Of a stretch of 64,000 bases of DNA, positions 25,046 to 34,243 are shown in pieces. Both the position numbers and the translations under genes were made by a program. How positions within the stretch are numbered: position 1 is the stretch's first letter; the number at the start of each line of letters is the position of its first letter. The notes beneath the pieces were generated by a model that was not told the DNA's origin, made no database searches, and was given only the letters and a program-made list of their open reading frames with translations. Source of the DNA: PHOS-HE28 sp008016945 (lineage in GTDB: Bacteria; Bacteroidota; Bacteroidia; Flavobacteriales_F; PHOS-HE28); assembly GCA_963169535.1 (NCBI GenBank), contig CAUJED010000104.1, positions 29,203-93,202 on the forward strand, in the 5' to 3' direction.

Positions 25046-26272
25046 TCAACGCACCACCGCCCGTGCCTGGAGCACGTGTCCATCCACTCCACGCATCTGG
25101 ATCAGGTAGCTGCCTGCTGGTAGCGGAAGCAGGTCGAGTTCAACCTGCGAACCGCTCAAGGACCGTTGCATCACGGTTCGACCTGTGGCATCCAAGAGAT
25201 CCAAGATGACACCCTGTGGTGGAATGTTCGTAATGGTCAGTGGCCCGTCCGTGGGTACGGGGAAGACCTTCATTCCCGTGAACGCTGGATCCGCTGCCAC
25301 CACGCCGGTATGGTTCGGATAGGTCGTGGCATTCCCCGGGATGGTGAAGTGCCCGCTCTGCGGTCCGGTATTGCCCGCCGACACGGTGCCCCGGTAGGTG
25401 GGGCCGATCACGTAGGGATAGGCGGGCAGCAGGCTCTCGGTGAGGGTGACGAAGTAGGCGTAGGTGCCTTCCGGGTATTCGGGTGTAACACAGGTACGAC
25501 CATTGTGCTCGTCGAGGTCGCCGGACCCGGCCACGTAGGCATAGTCCTCCAGGAACGCGCCCAACGGATATTGCCCACCGATCGCGGGGCCATACTGGTT
25601 CGCCTGCAAGGCACTACCGTCTGGCCGTGTGGTCCGGTCCGTGATCCCACGCAGTTGGTAGCTGCTCCGCATACGACTGAGGCCACCGGTTCCATCGGGG
25701 TTGGTATAGGCGAACGCACCATAGACCGGGTAGCCATCGAAGGCGAAACCGATCAGGTCGCTGTGGTGTTCGTCATCGGTATGGGCATACAGGCAGTTCG
25801 GGCTGACATGGTGATGGTATTCGCCGTTCGGCGCCGGGTGCCCGAGGCAGGCATCGAAGCTCGGTCCCTCGAAGATGTAGGCATCCCGGTTCCAGATCCC
25901 TTGGTTGTTGTAGCTCATGCCATCCTTGGCGTTGAAGATGCTCACCCCGTTGCGCCAGACACCGATGTGGCCGAGCGGCGTGTTCACCAACGTGCCGGTG
26001 TTCTCCATGGGCTCGCGCGTGATCCGGAAGCAGAAGTCCTGGTTCGTTGGGGTGTTCGGGTTGCCCACCCACGGACCGATGTCGTATCCCGGCACACAGG
26101 TGCAACGCACGTACACATCGGTCTCCGTATAGGCCACTTGCTGCACGTTCGTCAGCATGCCGTTGTATCCCGTTTCTTCACCCGGGTTGATGATCCAGCT
26201 GGTGATGGTGGGGGGCTGGGCCATGGACAACATGGCTGAGGTGACGACGAGGAGGAACAGCAGGGGCTTCAT
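25046..26272 (-). CDS. T9SS-exported YHYH-domain protein
   Basis: A 408-residue secreted protein with signal peptide MKPLLFLLVVTSAMLSMAQ. The centre carries the features of the YHYH domain: NGEYHHHVSPNC, an HSDLIGFAFDGYPVYG segment and the GRTCVTPEYPEGTYAYFVT segment. The C-terminal 80 residues are a type A sorting domain (KVFPVPTDGPLTI, ILDLLDATGRTV, LDLLPLPAGSYLIQM). YHYH proteins are thought to bind metal or redox partners, but the function is unsettled. It is a single gene. Confidence 0.9.
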   Translation of the reverse strand: MKPLLFLLVVTSAMLSMAQPPTITSWIINPGEETGYNGMLTNVQQVAYTETDVYVRCTCVPGYDIGPWVGNPNTPTNQDFCFRITREPMENTGTLVNTPLGHIGVWRNGVSIFNAKDGMSYNNQGIWNRDAYIFEGPSFDACLGHPAPNGEYHHHVSPNCLYAHTDDEHHSDLIGFAFDGYPVYGAFAYTNPDGTGGLSRMRSSYQLRGITDRTTRPDGSALQANQYGPAIGGQYPLGAFLEDYAYVAGSGDLDEHNGRTCVTPEYPEGTYAYFVTLTESLLPAYPYVIGPTYRGTVSAGNTGPQSGHFTIPGNATTYPNHTGVVAADPAFTGMKVFPVPTDGPLTITNIPPQGVILDLLDATGRTVMQRSLSGSQVELDLLPLPAGSYLIQMRGVDGHVLQARAVVR

Positions 26273-26433
26273 GTTCGGTTCGACAACGGAACGGGGCCAT
26301 GGTTCGATCGATGCGACCCTTCACCTGGCGCACCACCGTTGGCCAGGATGTTCCTGCGTCCTTCTCGGTGTGTCGGAAGATCGAGGACATCCATATCCGA
26401 CTTACGTACCTTGGCGACAAAACATCTTCCTCC

Positions 26434-26658
26434 ATGGAAACCTGGCTCACCTCCCTGATCACGAAGACCCCGCAAGAAGGTTTCGAGTTGGCCATCAAGT
26501 TGTCGCGCATGGGTGTGAAGTACACACAGCCTTCGGCCGAGGTGCGCGATAAGCTGCGCCCCGCCTATGCGGAGAACGCGGACAGCCTCACCATGGCCTC
26601 ACACGTGGTGGCGGTCAACTTCCAGACAGTGGCAGCGGCCAACGGTTACTGGCGATAG
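26434..26658 (+). CDS. Small protein of unknown function
   Basis: A 74-residue cytoplasmic protein, METWLTSLITKTPQEGFELA and onward, ending ANGYWR. It is mainly helical in look, with no Cys, no signal peptide and no family recognised. Codon use is like that of its neighbours. TACCTTGG at 26407-26414 is one mismatch from a -7 element and lies 19 nt before the ATG. It is divergent from the YHYH gene. Confidence 0.55.
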   Translation: METWLTSLITKTPQEGFELAIKLSRMGVKYTQPSAEVRDKLRPAYAENADSLTMASHVVAVNFQTVAAANGYWR

Positions 26659-26718
26659 GTGCATCAACCGTCGCCCACCGCAATGGCCGACGCTACATGG
26701 GCCCTGGAGCAGAGTGGC

Positions 26719-27240
26719 TCAGTGTGCCTGTTCCGCGGCCAGTTTAAGACAGTCGCATCCCAAGGCCTTGTCCACGAAGTCTTTGAGGAAGTGCATGTCG
26801 CTGCGGGCGCGTCTGCGGCCTGTGCGTTCCAGATAGAACAACACACCGATGCCGAGCACCACAACGGGCACCAGATAGAACCCCCATGCCGCGTGCTTGA
26901 GCATCAGCTGTGCAACGCCGAGGGTGATGGCGGTAAGGCCCAGTAGGATGAGGGCGAGGTAGCCTCCGGCGAAGAGCATCCAGATGCCGGGCGAGGGGCC
27001 GATGAGGCATCGCACCATGGTGTTCCCGTTCTCCAGGACTTCGAAGGAGAGGTCCATCTCAGGGGTCCATGCTTCTGCGCCGTTCGGTTGAAAGGCCAGT
27101 GTTACATGGTCGCGGGTGTTCTTGGCCCAGATCTTACGCGGATTCTCCGCTTGCAAGCGCTGGCCGATACGGTCGGTGATCATCGCGGCATCCATGTCCG
27201 ATTCGAAACGGAATCGAGGTCTGAAACCAGGTACGTCCAT
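26719..27240 (-). CDS. Conserved-looking membrane protein of unknown function
   Basis: A 173-residue protein starting MDVPGFRPRFRFESDMDA. The first 90 residues form a soluble region (HVTLAFQPN, WTPEMDLSFEVLENGNTMVRCLIGPSPGIW). Two membrane segments follow (MLFAGGYLALILLGLTAITLG and AWGFYLVPVVVLGIGVLFYL), then a basic helix and a Cys-containing tail (GCDCLKLAAEQ). The start at 27240 lies 5 nt behind the -7 element TATTTTCA (27246-27253), so the longer frame from 27297 is unlikely. No function is assigned. Confidence 0.75.
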   Translation of the reverse strand: MDVPGFRPRFRFESDMDAAMITDRIGQRLQAENPRKIWAKNTRDHVTLAFQPNGAEAWTPEMDLSFEVLENGNTMVRCLIGPSPGIWMLFAGGYLALILLGLTAITLGVAQLMLKHAAWGFYLVPVVVLGIGVLFYLERTGRRRARSDMHFLKDFVDKALGCDCLKLAAEQAH

Positions 27241-27245
27241 GGATG

Positions 27246-27253
27246 TGAAAATA
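27246..27253 (-). promoter_or_regulatory. -7 element of the membrane-protein gene
   Basis: TATTTTCA on the minus strand, one mismatch from TAnnTTTG, 5 nt from the ATG: a leaderless arrangement. Confidence 0.45.
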
Positions 27254-27344
27254 GGGAGCTGGACGTTGCCCGTGCAGTTGTGCCACGAATGGACCATGGA
27301 TGTGGCCGTTCTTCGGAAAGGCGTACCGCTACCTGTTCCTTGGC

Positions 27345-27352
27345 GAACTTTG
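27345..27352 (+). promoter_or_regulatory. -7-like element of the DUF481 gene
   Basis: GAACTTTG keeps the TTTG half of the consensus and ends 7 nt before the ATG at 27360. Confidence 0.35.
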
Positions 27353-27359
27353 CGTCCCG

Positions 27360-28115
27360 ATGACCGGTCAGTGCCGCACCGCCACCCTGTTGTTCGCCAT
27401 GGCTATGGCCGCATCGTTGGCCGCGCAAGTGGTGAACATCGAAGGGCGTCGTTTCGTGAACGACACGGTGCCCTGGGCCGGTGTGGTCGACTTCCGGTAT
27501 CACCTCACGGAGAACACGCAGCGCAGTTACATGTTCGGCCTGGCCGGCGCGGTGCAGCATGTGCGGGGCAAGCATCGCTATTTGGTGATCACCGACCTTG
27601 CGGCGAGCAGGGTGGAAAGCAACTCTTTCCTCAACACGGGCTTCCAGCACTTGCGGTACAACTATGCATGGTTGAAGCGGTGGACGGGTGAGGCGTTCGC
27701 CCAGGCACAATACAACAAACCGCTGCACCTGGATCTGCGGGCCACGTTGGGAGCCGGGCCGCGGCTGCGTGTGGTGAACGAAGAGGACCTGCGCATGCAT
27801 GTGGGCACCTCGTTGATGTTGGAGCATGAGCGCACCACCGATGGGGAATCGTTCGTTCACGGTCGCAACAGCAGCTATCTGGCCGTTACGCTGCGGTTCA
27901 GTCACATCACCAGCTTCACCACGGTGGTATACTATCAACCCAAGCTGTTCGCGGCTTGGGATCATCGGATCGCTATGGAAGCCGGGTTGCTGTTATCCCT
28001 CACCTCGCGATATACGGTGGAAAGCCGTTTGAACCTGTTGCGCGATACGGCACAACCCACGGATGTGCCGGGGTTCACCTACGGTTGGAACAACCGCTTC
28101 GGCATCCGTTTCTGA
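27360..28115 (+). CDS. DUF481-like outer-membrane beta-barrel protein
   Basis: A 251-residue protein with signal peptide MTGQCRTATLLFAMAMAASLAAQ. The rest is a run of amphipathic strands (RYHLTENTQRSYMFGLAGAV, LDLRATLGAGPRLRVV, SYLAVTLRFSH) ending NNRFGIRF with a terminal Phe, as in barrel proteins of the DUF481/YdiY kind. A barrel in the outer membrane is inferred; the substrate is unknown. The start was set by the signal peptide and the -7-like element. Divergent from the membrane-protein gene. Confidence 0.75.
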   Translation: MTGQCRTATLLFAMAMAASLAAQVVNIEGRRFVNDTVPWAGVVDFRYHLTENTQRSYMFGLAGAVQHVRGKHRYLVITDLAASRVESNSFLNTGFQHLRYNYAWLKRWTGEAFAQAQYNKPLHLDLRATLGAGPRLRVVNEEDLRMHVGTSLMLEHERTTDGESFVHGRNSSYLAVTLRFSHITSFTTVVYYQPKLFAAWDHRIAMEAGLLLSLTSRYTVESRLNLLRDTAQPTDVPGFTYGWNNRFGIRF

Positions 28116-28416
28116 AGTCGTTCCGCTGTGGTGCATCGGGCAGTGGCGGCATGATGGATCGACCACGAAGATCCGTTCGCGAAGACGGGGCCGAATGGAC
28201 CCCACCCCTGGGTGTGCTGGTGTGATGTACCGGAAAGCGGTGTTCCTGGATCGTATGTGGATGCGCATGGCCGCACGGAGTATCGAGGCTGGCGCATCGA
28301 TGCGGACAGGCGGACGAAGTGCCTGGGGCGGAGGTGCCGCGGGGGTCGCGGTGTGAACAGGAAGGGGCGACCGATCATCGGCCGCCCCTTCGGATGCGTG
28401 GTCGTATGGATCGGGA
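28116..28416. other. Intergenic region holding the terminator of the giant T9SS gene
   Basis: About 300 bases between converging genes. Apart from the hairpin at 28361-28391 nothing is recognised. Confidence 0.5.
28361..28391. terminator. Hairpin after the giant Ig-repeat gene
   Basis: GAAGGGGCG pairs with CGCCCCTTC around an inner CCGAT/ATCGG stem, 26 nt past the stop codon of the minus-strand gene. Confidence 0.7.
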
Positions 28417-31400
28417 TCACTCCACCATCACCTTGCCGGTCACCACCGCGCTGCCGGAGATGATGCGGTACAGGTACATGCCTGCCTTGTTGCCTGCGGC
28501 ATCCCATTCGATCCGCTGACGGCCTGCCGACAAGGTCCCGAGCTGGCGCGATGTGACCATGGCGCCGCTCATGTTCCAGATCTCGAAGGTGGTCTCCTCC
28601 TCGGTGTCGGTGGTGAAGAGGAATGCCGTGGGGCCGGTGGTGGGGTTCGGGTACACATCCACCTCGAGCTGGTCGTGGGCAAGGGACTTGGAGGTGACCA
28701 TGGCGATGTCATGGTCCAATGCGGGAGCCATGCCGCTGTTCGGACAGATCAGGTAGCCGCTGCTCATCGTACCGCCAGCATACCCTTCGTTGATCGCGGT
28801 GATGGCCGCGTTCAGCGCTTCGCGGGTGTAGCTGCTGCCGCAACTGCCGATCTTCTCATCGGCCACTTGGATCAACTCAGCCACGGTCCACCCGGCGAAC
28901 AGGCCGTTGGCGATCACCATGTTCTTGAGCAGGGTGGTCGCTGGGCTGAAGTTGGTGTAGAACTCATCGAACCGCACATTGAGTTTTAGGGCGACCAGCT
29001 GCCCTGCGAAAGTGTTGTTGTAGGAGGTCGGGTTCACCATGGTGCCCGAGGGTAGCGCGGCGATGGTGCCGTTGGAAGGGAGGAAGGAGAGCGCGGCCCA
29101 GCCACTGGTGATCCGCATTTGGCGGCTACCGCAACCAATGGTGAGGTAGTTCGGCGCAGTGAAGGCCGATGCGAAGTTGTACATCAGGTACAGGGCCATG
29201 TTGTTCCCGGCAGGTTGGGCGCCCCAGGTTTCCTGGGTCTCGGTGCGGATGCCGGAGCAAGCGTTGTTCGCCGTTACGTTGATGGTGGTGCTGCACGTGG
29301 CGGTGCATCCACGCGCATCGGTCACCACCACCGAATAGGTGCCGGAGGTGGAAACGTTGGTGCTTGCCGAGGAACTCGAAGGCGAAGTGTTCCAGCTATA
29401 GCTGTAGGGTGCGAGGCCACCGGAAGCCACGGCCTGGATGGTGCCGGTGTTGGGGTTGGCACTGCAGCTCACCGTGGGGCTGCCGTACACCTGTACCGTG
29501 GTGCCAGCCGAGGTGCGGCTGCAACCGTTGTTCGTCACCACCACGGTGTAGGTACCGGCAAGGGTGGCCACATACGTACTGTTCGTGGCTCCTGCGATGG
29601 TGGTGCCATTCCGGTGCCAGCTGTATGAAAGCCCGCTGCCCGTGTTGGCGTTCAGGGTCACGCTGCCACCGGCACAGAACGAGGTGGCGGAGGCGGCGGT
29701 GATGGTGGCGCTTGGGGCTGATCCTACGGCGATGTTGATCGCTGCCGAGGTGCTGGAGCAGGAGCCATTGGTCACCGTAACGGTGAAGGCACCGTTCAGA
29801 TAGGCGGTGTAGGCATAGCTGGTGGCTCCGGAGATCACGGCGCCGTTGTAGCGCCATTGGTAGGTGTTGCCGCTGGCCTGCTGGGTGGTAAGGATCACAT
29901 TGCCACCCGAGCAGAAGCTGGTGGGGCCTTGGGCGCTGATCACTGGGCTCGGACCACTGCCCGAAGCGCTCACGCTCACCCCGCTGCTGGTGGCCGAGCA
30001 TGCGCCATTGGTCACGGTAACGGTGTAGGTACCGGTGATGGTGGCGGTATAGCTGGCGCTGGTGGCGCCGGAGATGGCGGTGCCGCCCCTGCGCCATTGG
30101 TAGGTATTGCCTGTGGCACTGGTGGTGGTGAGCACCACGCTGCCGCCCGTGCAGAAGCTGGTGGGGCCTTGAGCGGTGATCACCGGGCTGGATCCACTTC
30201 CGGAAGCGTTCACACTAACACCATTGCTGGTGGCCGTGCAAGCGCCATTGGTCACGGTAACGGTATACGTACCGGTGATGGTGGCGGTATAGGTGGCGCT
30301 GGTGGCACCGGAGATGGCGGTACCGCCCCTGCGCCATTGGTAACTGTAACCCGTGGTGCTGGCCGTAGAGAGCACCACGTTGCCACCCGAGCAGAAACTG
30401 GTGGGGCCCTGGGCCGTGGTGCTGGGGGTGGTCAGGGCGGAGATCGTGACACCGATGGCATTGCTGGTACCCGAGCAGGTTCCGCTGGTGACCGTGACCG
30501 TGTAATTGCCTGCCAGGGTGGCGGTGTAGCTGTTGCTTGTCGCTCCGCTGATCACGGCGCCGTTCCTATGCCAGGCGTAGCTGCTACCACTCACGGAAGG
30601 GGTGCTGATCACCACGCTGCCACCCGTGCAGAGGGCGGTGGCCCCTTGCGCGGTGGCCGTGGGCGTGGAGCCGGCCGTCACCGTCACGGTGATCGCGTTG
30701 GAGGTGGCCGAGCATCCGTTGTTCGTCACCGTGCGGGTGTAGCTTCCAGCGGTCGTAGCGGTATACGAGCTGGAGGTGGCGCCGCTGATCACCACGCCGT
30801 TCCGTGCCCAGGTGTAGGTGTGGCCCGTGGTGGAACTCCCGCTCAGTAGCACACTGCCACCGGAGCACACCGTGGTGGAACCACCGGCGGTGATCGTAGC
30901 GGTCGGGGCCGAGCCCACGCTGATGTTGACCGGAGCTGAGGTGGTTGAACAGCCTCCGTTGGTCACCGTCACCGTCATGGCTCCGTTCATGTACGCGGTA
31001 TAGGCATAGCTGGTGGCACCGGAAAGGGCCGTGCCATTGAGCCGCCACTGATAGGTATTGCCGCTGGCCTGTTGGGTGGTGAGGATCACGTTGCCTCCGG
31101 AGCAGAAGCTGGCGGCACCATGGGTGGTGATCACCGGTGTGGGGCCATTGCCCGTGGCGCTGACACTGATCGCGTTGGAGGTGGCCACACACGTTCCGTT
31201 GGTGACGGTCACGGTGTAGGTCCCTGTCTGCGTGGCGGTGTATGTACTGCTGGTGGCGCCACTGATCGCAGAACCGCCATTGCGCCATTGATACGTGTTG
31301 CCCGAGGCCGTGCTACTGGTAAGCACCACGCTCCCCCCCGAACAGAAGCTGGTGGAGCCTTGTGCGGTGATCGTTGGTGTAACACCTCCAGCTACCGTTA

Positions 31401-33738
31401 TCGTGGTGGCAGCCGAGGTGGTGGAGCAGGATCCGATGCTCACCACCACGGTGTAGCTTCCGGCGTCGGTAGCGGTGTACGTGCTGCTCGTGGCGCCGGA
31501 CAGGGTGGTCCCGTTCCTTTTCCACACGTAGGTGTATCCGGTTCCGGTGTTCGCGTTCAGGACCACACTACCACCCGTGCAGAAGGTGGTGGCACCGACG
31601 GCGGTTATGCTCGCCGTGGGTGCGTTGGTCACGCTAACGATGATGCTCGCGGAGCTCGCCGAACATCCGTTGTAGGTGACCGTGACGGTGTAGGTGCCCG
31701 CCTGCGTGGCCGTGTACGCGCTCGAGGTAGCACCGCTGATCGCGGTGTTGTTCCTGCGCCAGGCATAGCTGTAACCCGCACCGGTGTTGGCGTTCAGCAC
31801 TACGCTGCCACCGGTACAGAAGGTGGTGGCACCGGCTGCGGCGATCGTGGCCGATGGGGTGATGCTCGTACCCACGCATTGGCAGTTCGCGTTGTACACA
31901 TCGTTGATGGTGCAGGCGTTGTTGTCATTGCACGAGCTGCCTACCGTGGCCGAGCCTCCGGGAACACCGAGGCAATCCGATGCACTGGTTCCCGTGGTGG
32001 TGGCCATGGCGCCGAGCGACTGGTTGTAGTAGTTGCCACAGGCGCTCACCTCCAACTTCACGGCCCGTACCATGTATTGTTTACCGGCCACGAAGGGCAC
32101 CGATCCATTGTTCCAGGTGGTTCCGGTCACCGGGGTGGTGGTGAGCCGGGAGGTGACATTGCTCGTCAGGTCCACGTGGTACACATGGTAGTCCATGGCC
32201 CCGTCAGGGCTGGCCGTCCAGGAGAAGGCCGCAGAGCCGCCCGAGTTGCTCACCACCAAGTTGGTCGGTGGAGCGACCATCTTCATGCGCAGGCTGGGGT
32301 CGCCCATCAGGTTCATATGTGTGCGCCCGATGGTGGATTGCCAGCCTTCCGTAGTGGGTGAATACAGGCCGGTATTGTTCATGCTGGCGGCCACGCAATA
32401 ACCGATGTTCTCTCCCAGACCCATGTGGTGGAAGTACCAAGCGGGGATCCCTGCCCAGCAGTGGGTCAAGCCATCGCCCCGTGCGATCACGGCCCGCAAG
32501 AAGTTGTTGCGGCTATCCCAGTCGTAGTAGAAGCTCCCGAGCGACATGTTGAACACGCCGCCCATGGTCACGCTGCTGGCGAGCTCCTGGGTGGTGGTGC
32601 CACCGCTGGTGCCGTTGTACGTGGTAACGCCGTTTTCCTGGGCGATCAAGCCACCGCCATAGTGCGCAGACCATAGGTAGCTCTGACCGTTGATGTAGTT
32701 GTTGAAGCTCAATACTGGTGCCGCAGGTTCGGGGCTGATCTGGCCCACCAACGCCGAAGCGCGCCATCCACTGGCCGCTATCGGGTTGCCCACCCATTGC
32801 AGGTTGTCCACTAGCACGGCACGTTGTTCGGGCACCCACCCTTTCACCTTGTAGTTGTGCGCCTTGTTGAGGTAGTTGCGCATCAACTGTACCTCCGTGG
32901 ATCCGAACGCCGGCATGTCGTACATGTCCACACGGCCCACTTGCAGTTCCACATTGGAGGGCAGATCGCTTTGGTCGAACTTGCCATCACCCGGGATGTT
33001 CCATGTCCGCTGTTGAGTGGTCATGGTGTTGTTCACCGAGTTGTCCGTCCAGGTGCCATTCATGTCGGCGTAGTACGCATCGGTAGGCCGCGCACCGCGG
33101 GTGTCCTCATGGCCATCCGGCGTGATGTTACCCGAATAGGGGACCGGCACGTGCCCCAGGATGTACAACGCTTTCACGTTGGTGGGGTCCGCGTTGTAAT
33201 GACCTTGGATGATGCTCTTCACGCTGGTGACCGATGCGGTCCTGGACACATCGCTGCGGAGCACGCCCCATCCATCGGCACGCAAGTCGCTGATCAGTTG
33301 GGTGATCTCGGTGCTGAGCGAGGCGGACAGGGTGTTGTCCACCAGCAGGATCATCTTGCCGCGGTACTCCACTACCGGCACCTGAATACCGGCATGGATG
33401 TATCCGGTGCCTGTGACGCCCGCCGAGATCCGCACGATCTTGTACTCGTAGCTCACACCGGCGGACAGGCTGTTGTCGGTCCACGTGGTGGCGGTAGCGG
33501 CGGGAGTTGCTACCGCAGTGCCCCATGCCGTGGCGGTCTTTGTCTTCCGATAGATCGTCAGGGAGGTGGTGCTGGCGATCGGTGCCCAGGACAAGGTGAT
33601 GGAGGAGGTGGATTGTACCGTGGCCGTGATCCGTACAGCCGCACGTTCCGATGAGGATTGGGCTTGGAGCAGGGTGGCGCAAAAGGCGGTGACCGCGAGC
33701 ACGAGGATCCGAAGGGAGCGGATGAAGCCTTTTAGCAT
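28417..33738 (-). CDS. Giant T9SS-exported protein: C25-like domain, ten Ig-like repeats, sorting domain
   Basis: A 1773-residue surface protein. Order: signal peptide (MLKGFIRSLRILVLAVTAFC...LQAQ); a fibronectin III-like unit; a region with gingipain (C25)-like features (KMILLVDNTL, ALYILGHVPVPYSG, SAHYGGG, NNFLRAVIARGDGLTHCWAG, LMGDPSLRM); a second FnIII unit; a Cys-rich linker (SSCNDNNACTINDVYNANC); ten tandem Ig-like repeats of about 79 residues with FCxGGSVVL, YxWxxNGxxISGATSSxYTA and GTYTVTVTNGxC; an SprB-like unit; and a type A sorting domain (VYPNPTTGPTAF). The catalytic Cys expected in C25 appears replaced (NMSLGSFYYDWD). It is probably an adhesin. An upstream ATG at 33855 lies 7 nt from a -7 element. 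Confidence 0.88.
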   Translation of the reverse strand: MLKGFIRSLRILVLAVTAFCATLLQAQSSSERAAVRITATVQSTSSITLSWAPIASTTSLTIYRKTKTATAWGTAVATPAATATTWTDNSLSAGVSYEYKIVRISAGVTGTGYIHAGIQVPVVEYRGKMILLVDNTLSASLSTEITQLISDLRADGWGVLRSDVSRTASVTSVKSIIQGHYNADPTNVKALYILGHVPVPYSGNITPDGHEDTRGARPTDAYYADMNGTWTDNSVNNTMTTQQRTWNIPGDGKFDQSDLPSNVELQVGRVDMYDMPAFGSTEVQLMRNYLNKAHNYKVKGWVPEQRAVLVDNLQWVGNPIAASGWRASALVGQISPEPAAPVLSFNNYINGQSYLWSAHYGGGLIAQENGVTTYNGTSGGTTTQELASSVTMGGVFNMSLGSFYYDWDSRNNFLRAVIARGDGLTHCWAGIPAWYFHHMGLGENIGYCVAASMNNTGLYSPTTEGWQSTIGRTHMNLMGDPSLRMKMVAPPTNLVVSNSGGSAAFSWTASPDGAMDYHVYHVDLTSNVTSRLTTTPVTGTTWNNGSVPFVAGKQYMVRAVKLEVSACGNYYNQSLGAMATTTGTSASDCLGVPGGSATVGSSCNDNNACTINDVYNANCQCVGTSITPSATIAAAGATTFCTGGSVVLNANTGAGYSYAWRRNNTAISGATSSAYTATQAGTYTVTVTYNGCSASSASIIVSVTNAPTASITAVGATTFCTGGSVVLNANTGTGYTYVWKRNGTTLSGATSSTYTATDAGSYTVVVSIGSCSTTSAATTITVAGGVTPTITAQGSTSFCSGGSVVLTSSTASGNTYQWRNGGSAISGATSSTYTATQTGTYTVTVTNGTCVATSNAISVSATGNGPTPVITTHGAASFCSGGNVILTTQQASGNTYQWRLNGTALSGATSYAYTAYMNGAMTVTVTNGGCSTTSAPVNISVGSAPTATITAGGSTTVCSGGSVLLSGSSTTGHTYTWARNGVVISGATSSSYTATTAGSYTRTVTNNGCSATSNAITVTVTAGSTPTATAQGATALCTGGSVVISTPSVSGSSYAWHRNGAVISGATSNSYTATLAGNYTVTVTSGTCSGTSNAIGVTISALTTPSTTAQGPTSFCSGGNVVLSTASTTGYSYQWRRGGTAISGATSATYTATITGTYTVTVTNGACTATSNGVSVNASGSGSSPVITAQGPTSFCTGGSVVLTTTSATGNTYQWRRGGTAISGATSASYTATITGTYTVTVTNGACSATSSGVSVSASGSGPSPVISAQGPTSFCSGGNVILTTQQASGNTYQWRYNGAVISGATSYAYTAYLNGAFTVTVTNGSCSSTSAAINIAVGSAPSATITAASATSFCAGGSVTLNANTGSGLSYSWHRNGTTIAGATNSTYVATLAGTYTVVVTNNGCSRTSAGTTVQVYGSPTVSCSANPNTGTIQAVASGGLAPYSYSWNTSPSSSSASTNVSTSGTYSVVVTDARGCTATCSTTINVTANNACSGIRTETQETWGAQPAGNNMALYLMYNFASAFTAPNYLTIGCGSRQMRITSGWAALSFLPSNGTIAALPSGTMVNPTSYNNTFAGQLVALKLNVRFDEFYTNFSPATTLLKNMVIANGLFAGWTVAELIQVADEKIGSCGSSYTREALNAAITAINEGYAGGTMSSGYLICPNSGMAPALDHDIAMVTSKSLAHDQLEVDVYPNPTTGPTAFLFTTDTEEETTFEIWNMSGAMVTSRQLGTLSAGRQRIEWDAAGNKAGMYLYRIISGSAVVTGKVMVE
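29480..31870 (-). repeat. Ten tandem repeats of about 237 bp inside the giant gene
   Basis: Each unit encodes one Ig-like domain. The units at about 29910-30140 and 30145-30380 are the most alike at DNA level, sharing runs such as GGTGGGGCCTTG. The array could recombine or be misassembled from short reads. Confidence 0.85.
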
Positions 33739-33862
33739 GCTTGTATTCAGGGAGTAAGGAGGAGTTGCGCAGGGCGTGGAGGTCACCATGGGGCACGTCC
33801 GTGGGTGCGTGGGGTGCGCGCGGTGTTCGTGGAATGTGAAAAAGGCCCTGTTCATAATGGGC

Positions 33863-33870
33863 CAAAAATA
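33863..33870 (-). promoter_or_regulatory. -7 element of the giant T9SS gene
   Basis: TATTTTTG on the minus strand, an exact TAnnTTTG match. It lies 7 nt before an in-frame ATG at 33855 and about 120 nt before the signal-peptide ATG at 33738. Confidence 0.6.
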
Positions 33871-34243
33871 GGGAGTACCGCACCGCCGGGATCGCTCTAA
33901 AAGCCTTATGGACAGCGGTTCCGGTGCACTGGAACGGGCTGTAGGGGGTCTTGGTCCGGTGTAGATGCCGGTCCAAGACCATGGAGGCCCATTTCGTCGG
34001 ATTATCCGTTGATTCTACGGATAGAACGACGAACTCGACGAACTGTCAATATTGATCGACGGGGTGGAATGGGTGCTTCGGCGAAGATGGCCATTGGCCC
34101 ACCGAAGGTTCTGGCTGGAGACATCTTGACCGACCAAGGCTCACCTGGCATTGGATGTCCAAATGGTACCAAGGCTGAGGTTCGAAGGAACCGCAGTGCA
34201 GGATCCTGGCTAATAGGGCGGAGCCAGGTCGCCGAAGTGGGCG
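33871..34243. other. Intergenic stretch without a supported gene
   Basis: No gene is supported. One short palindrome is present: TATCCGT, 7-nt loop, ACGGATA at 34003-34023. It also holds TGGATGTCCAAATGGTA (34152-34168), which recurs at 48143-48159. Confidence 0.45.

Noticed and set aside
29480..31870. Regular repeats that might suggest a CRISPR array
   Set aside because: Period is about 237 bp and the frame stays open; they encode Ig-like domains.
34152..34168. 17-nt sequence TGGATGTCCAAATGGTA shared with 48143-48159
   Set aside because: One match of this length is not far from chance in 64 kb, and the flanks do not align.
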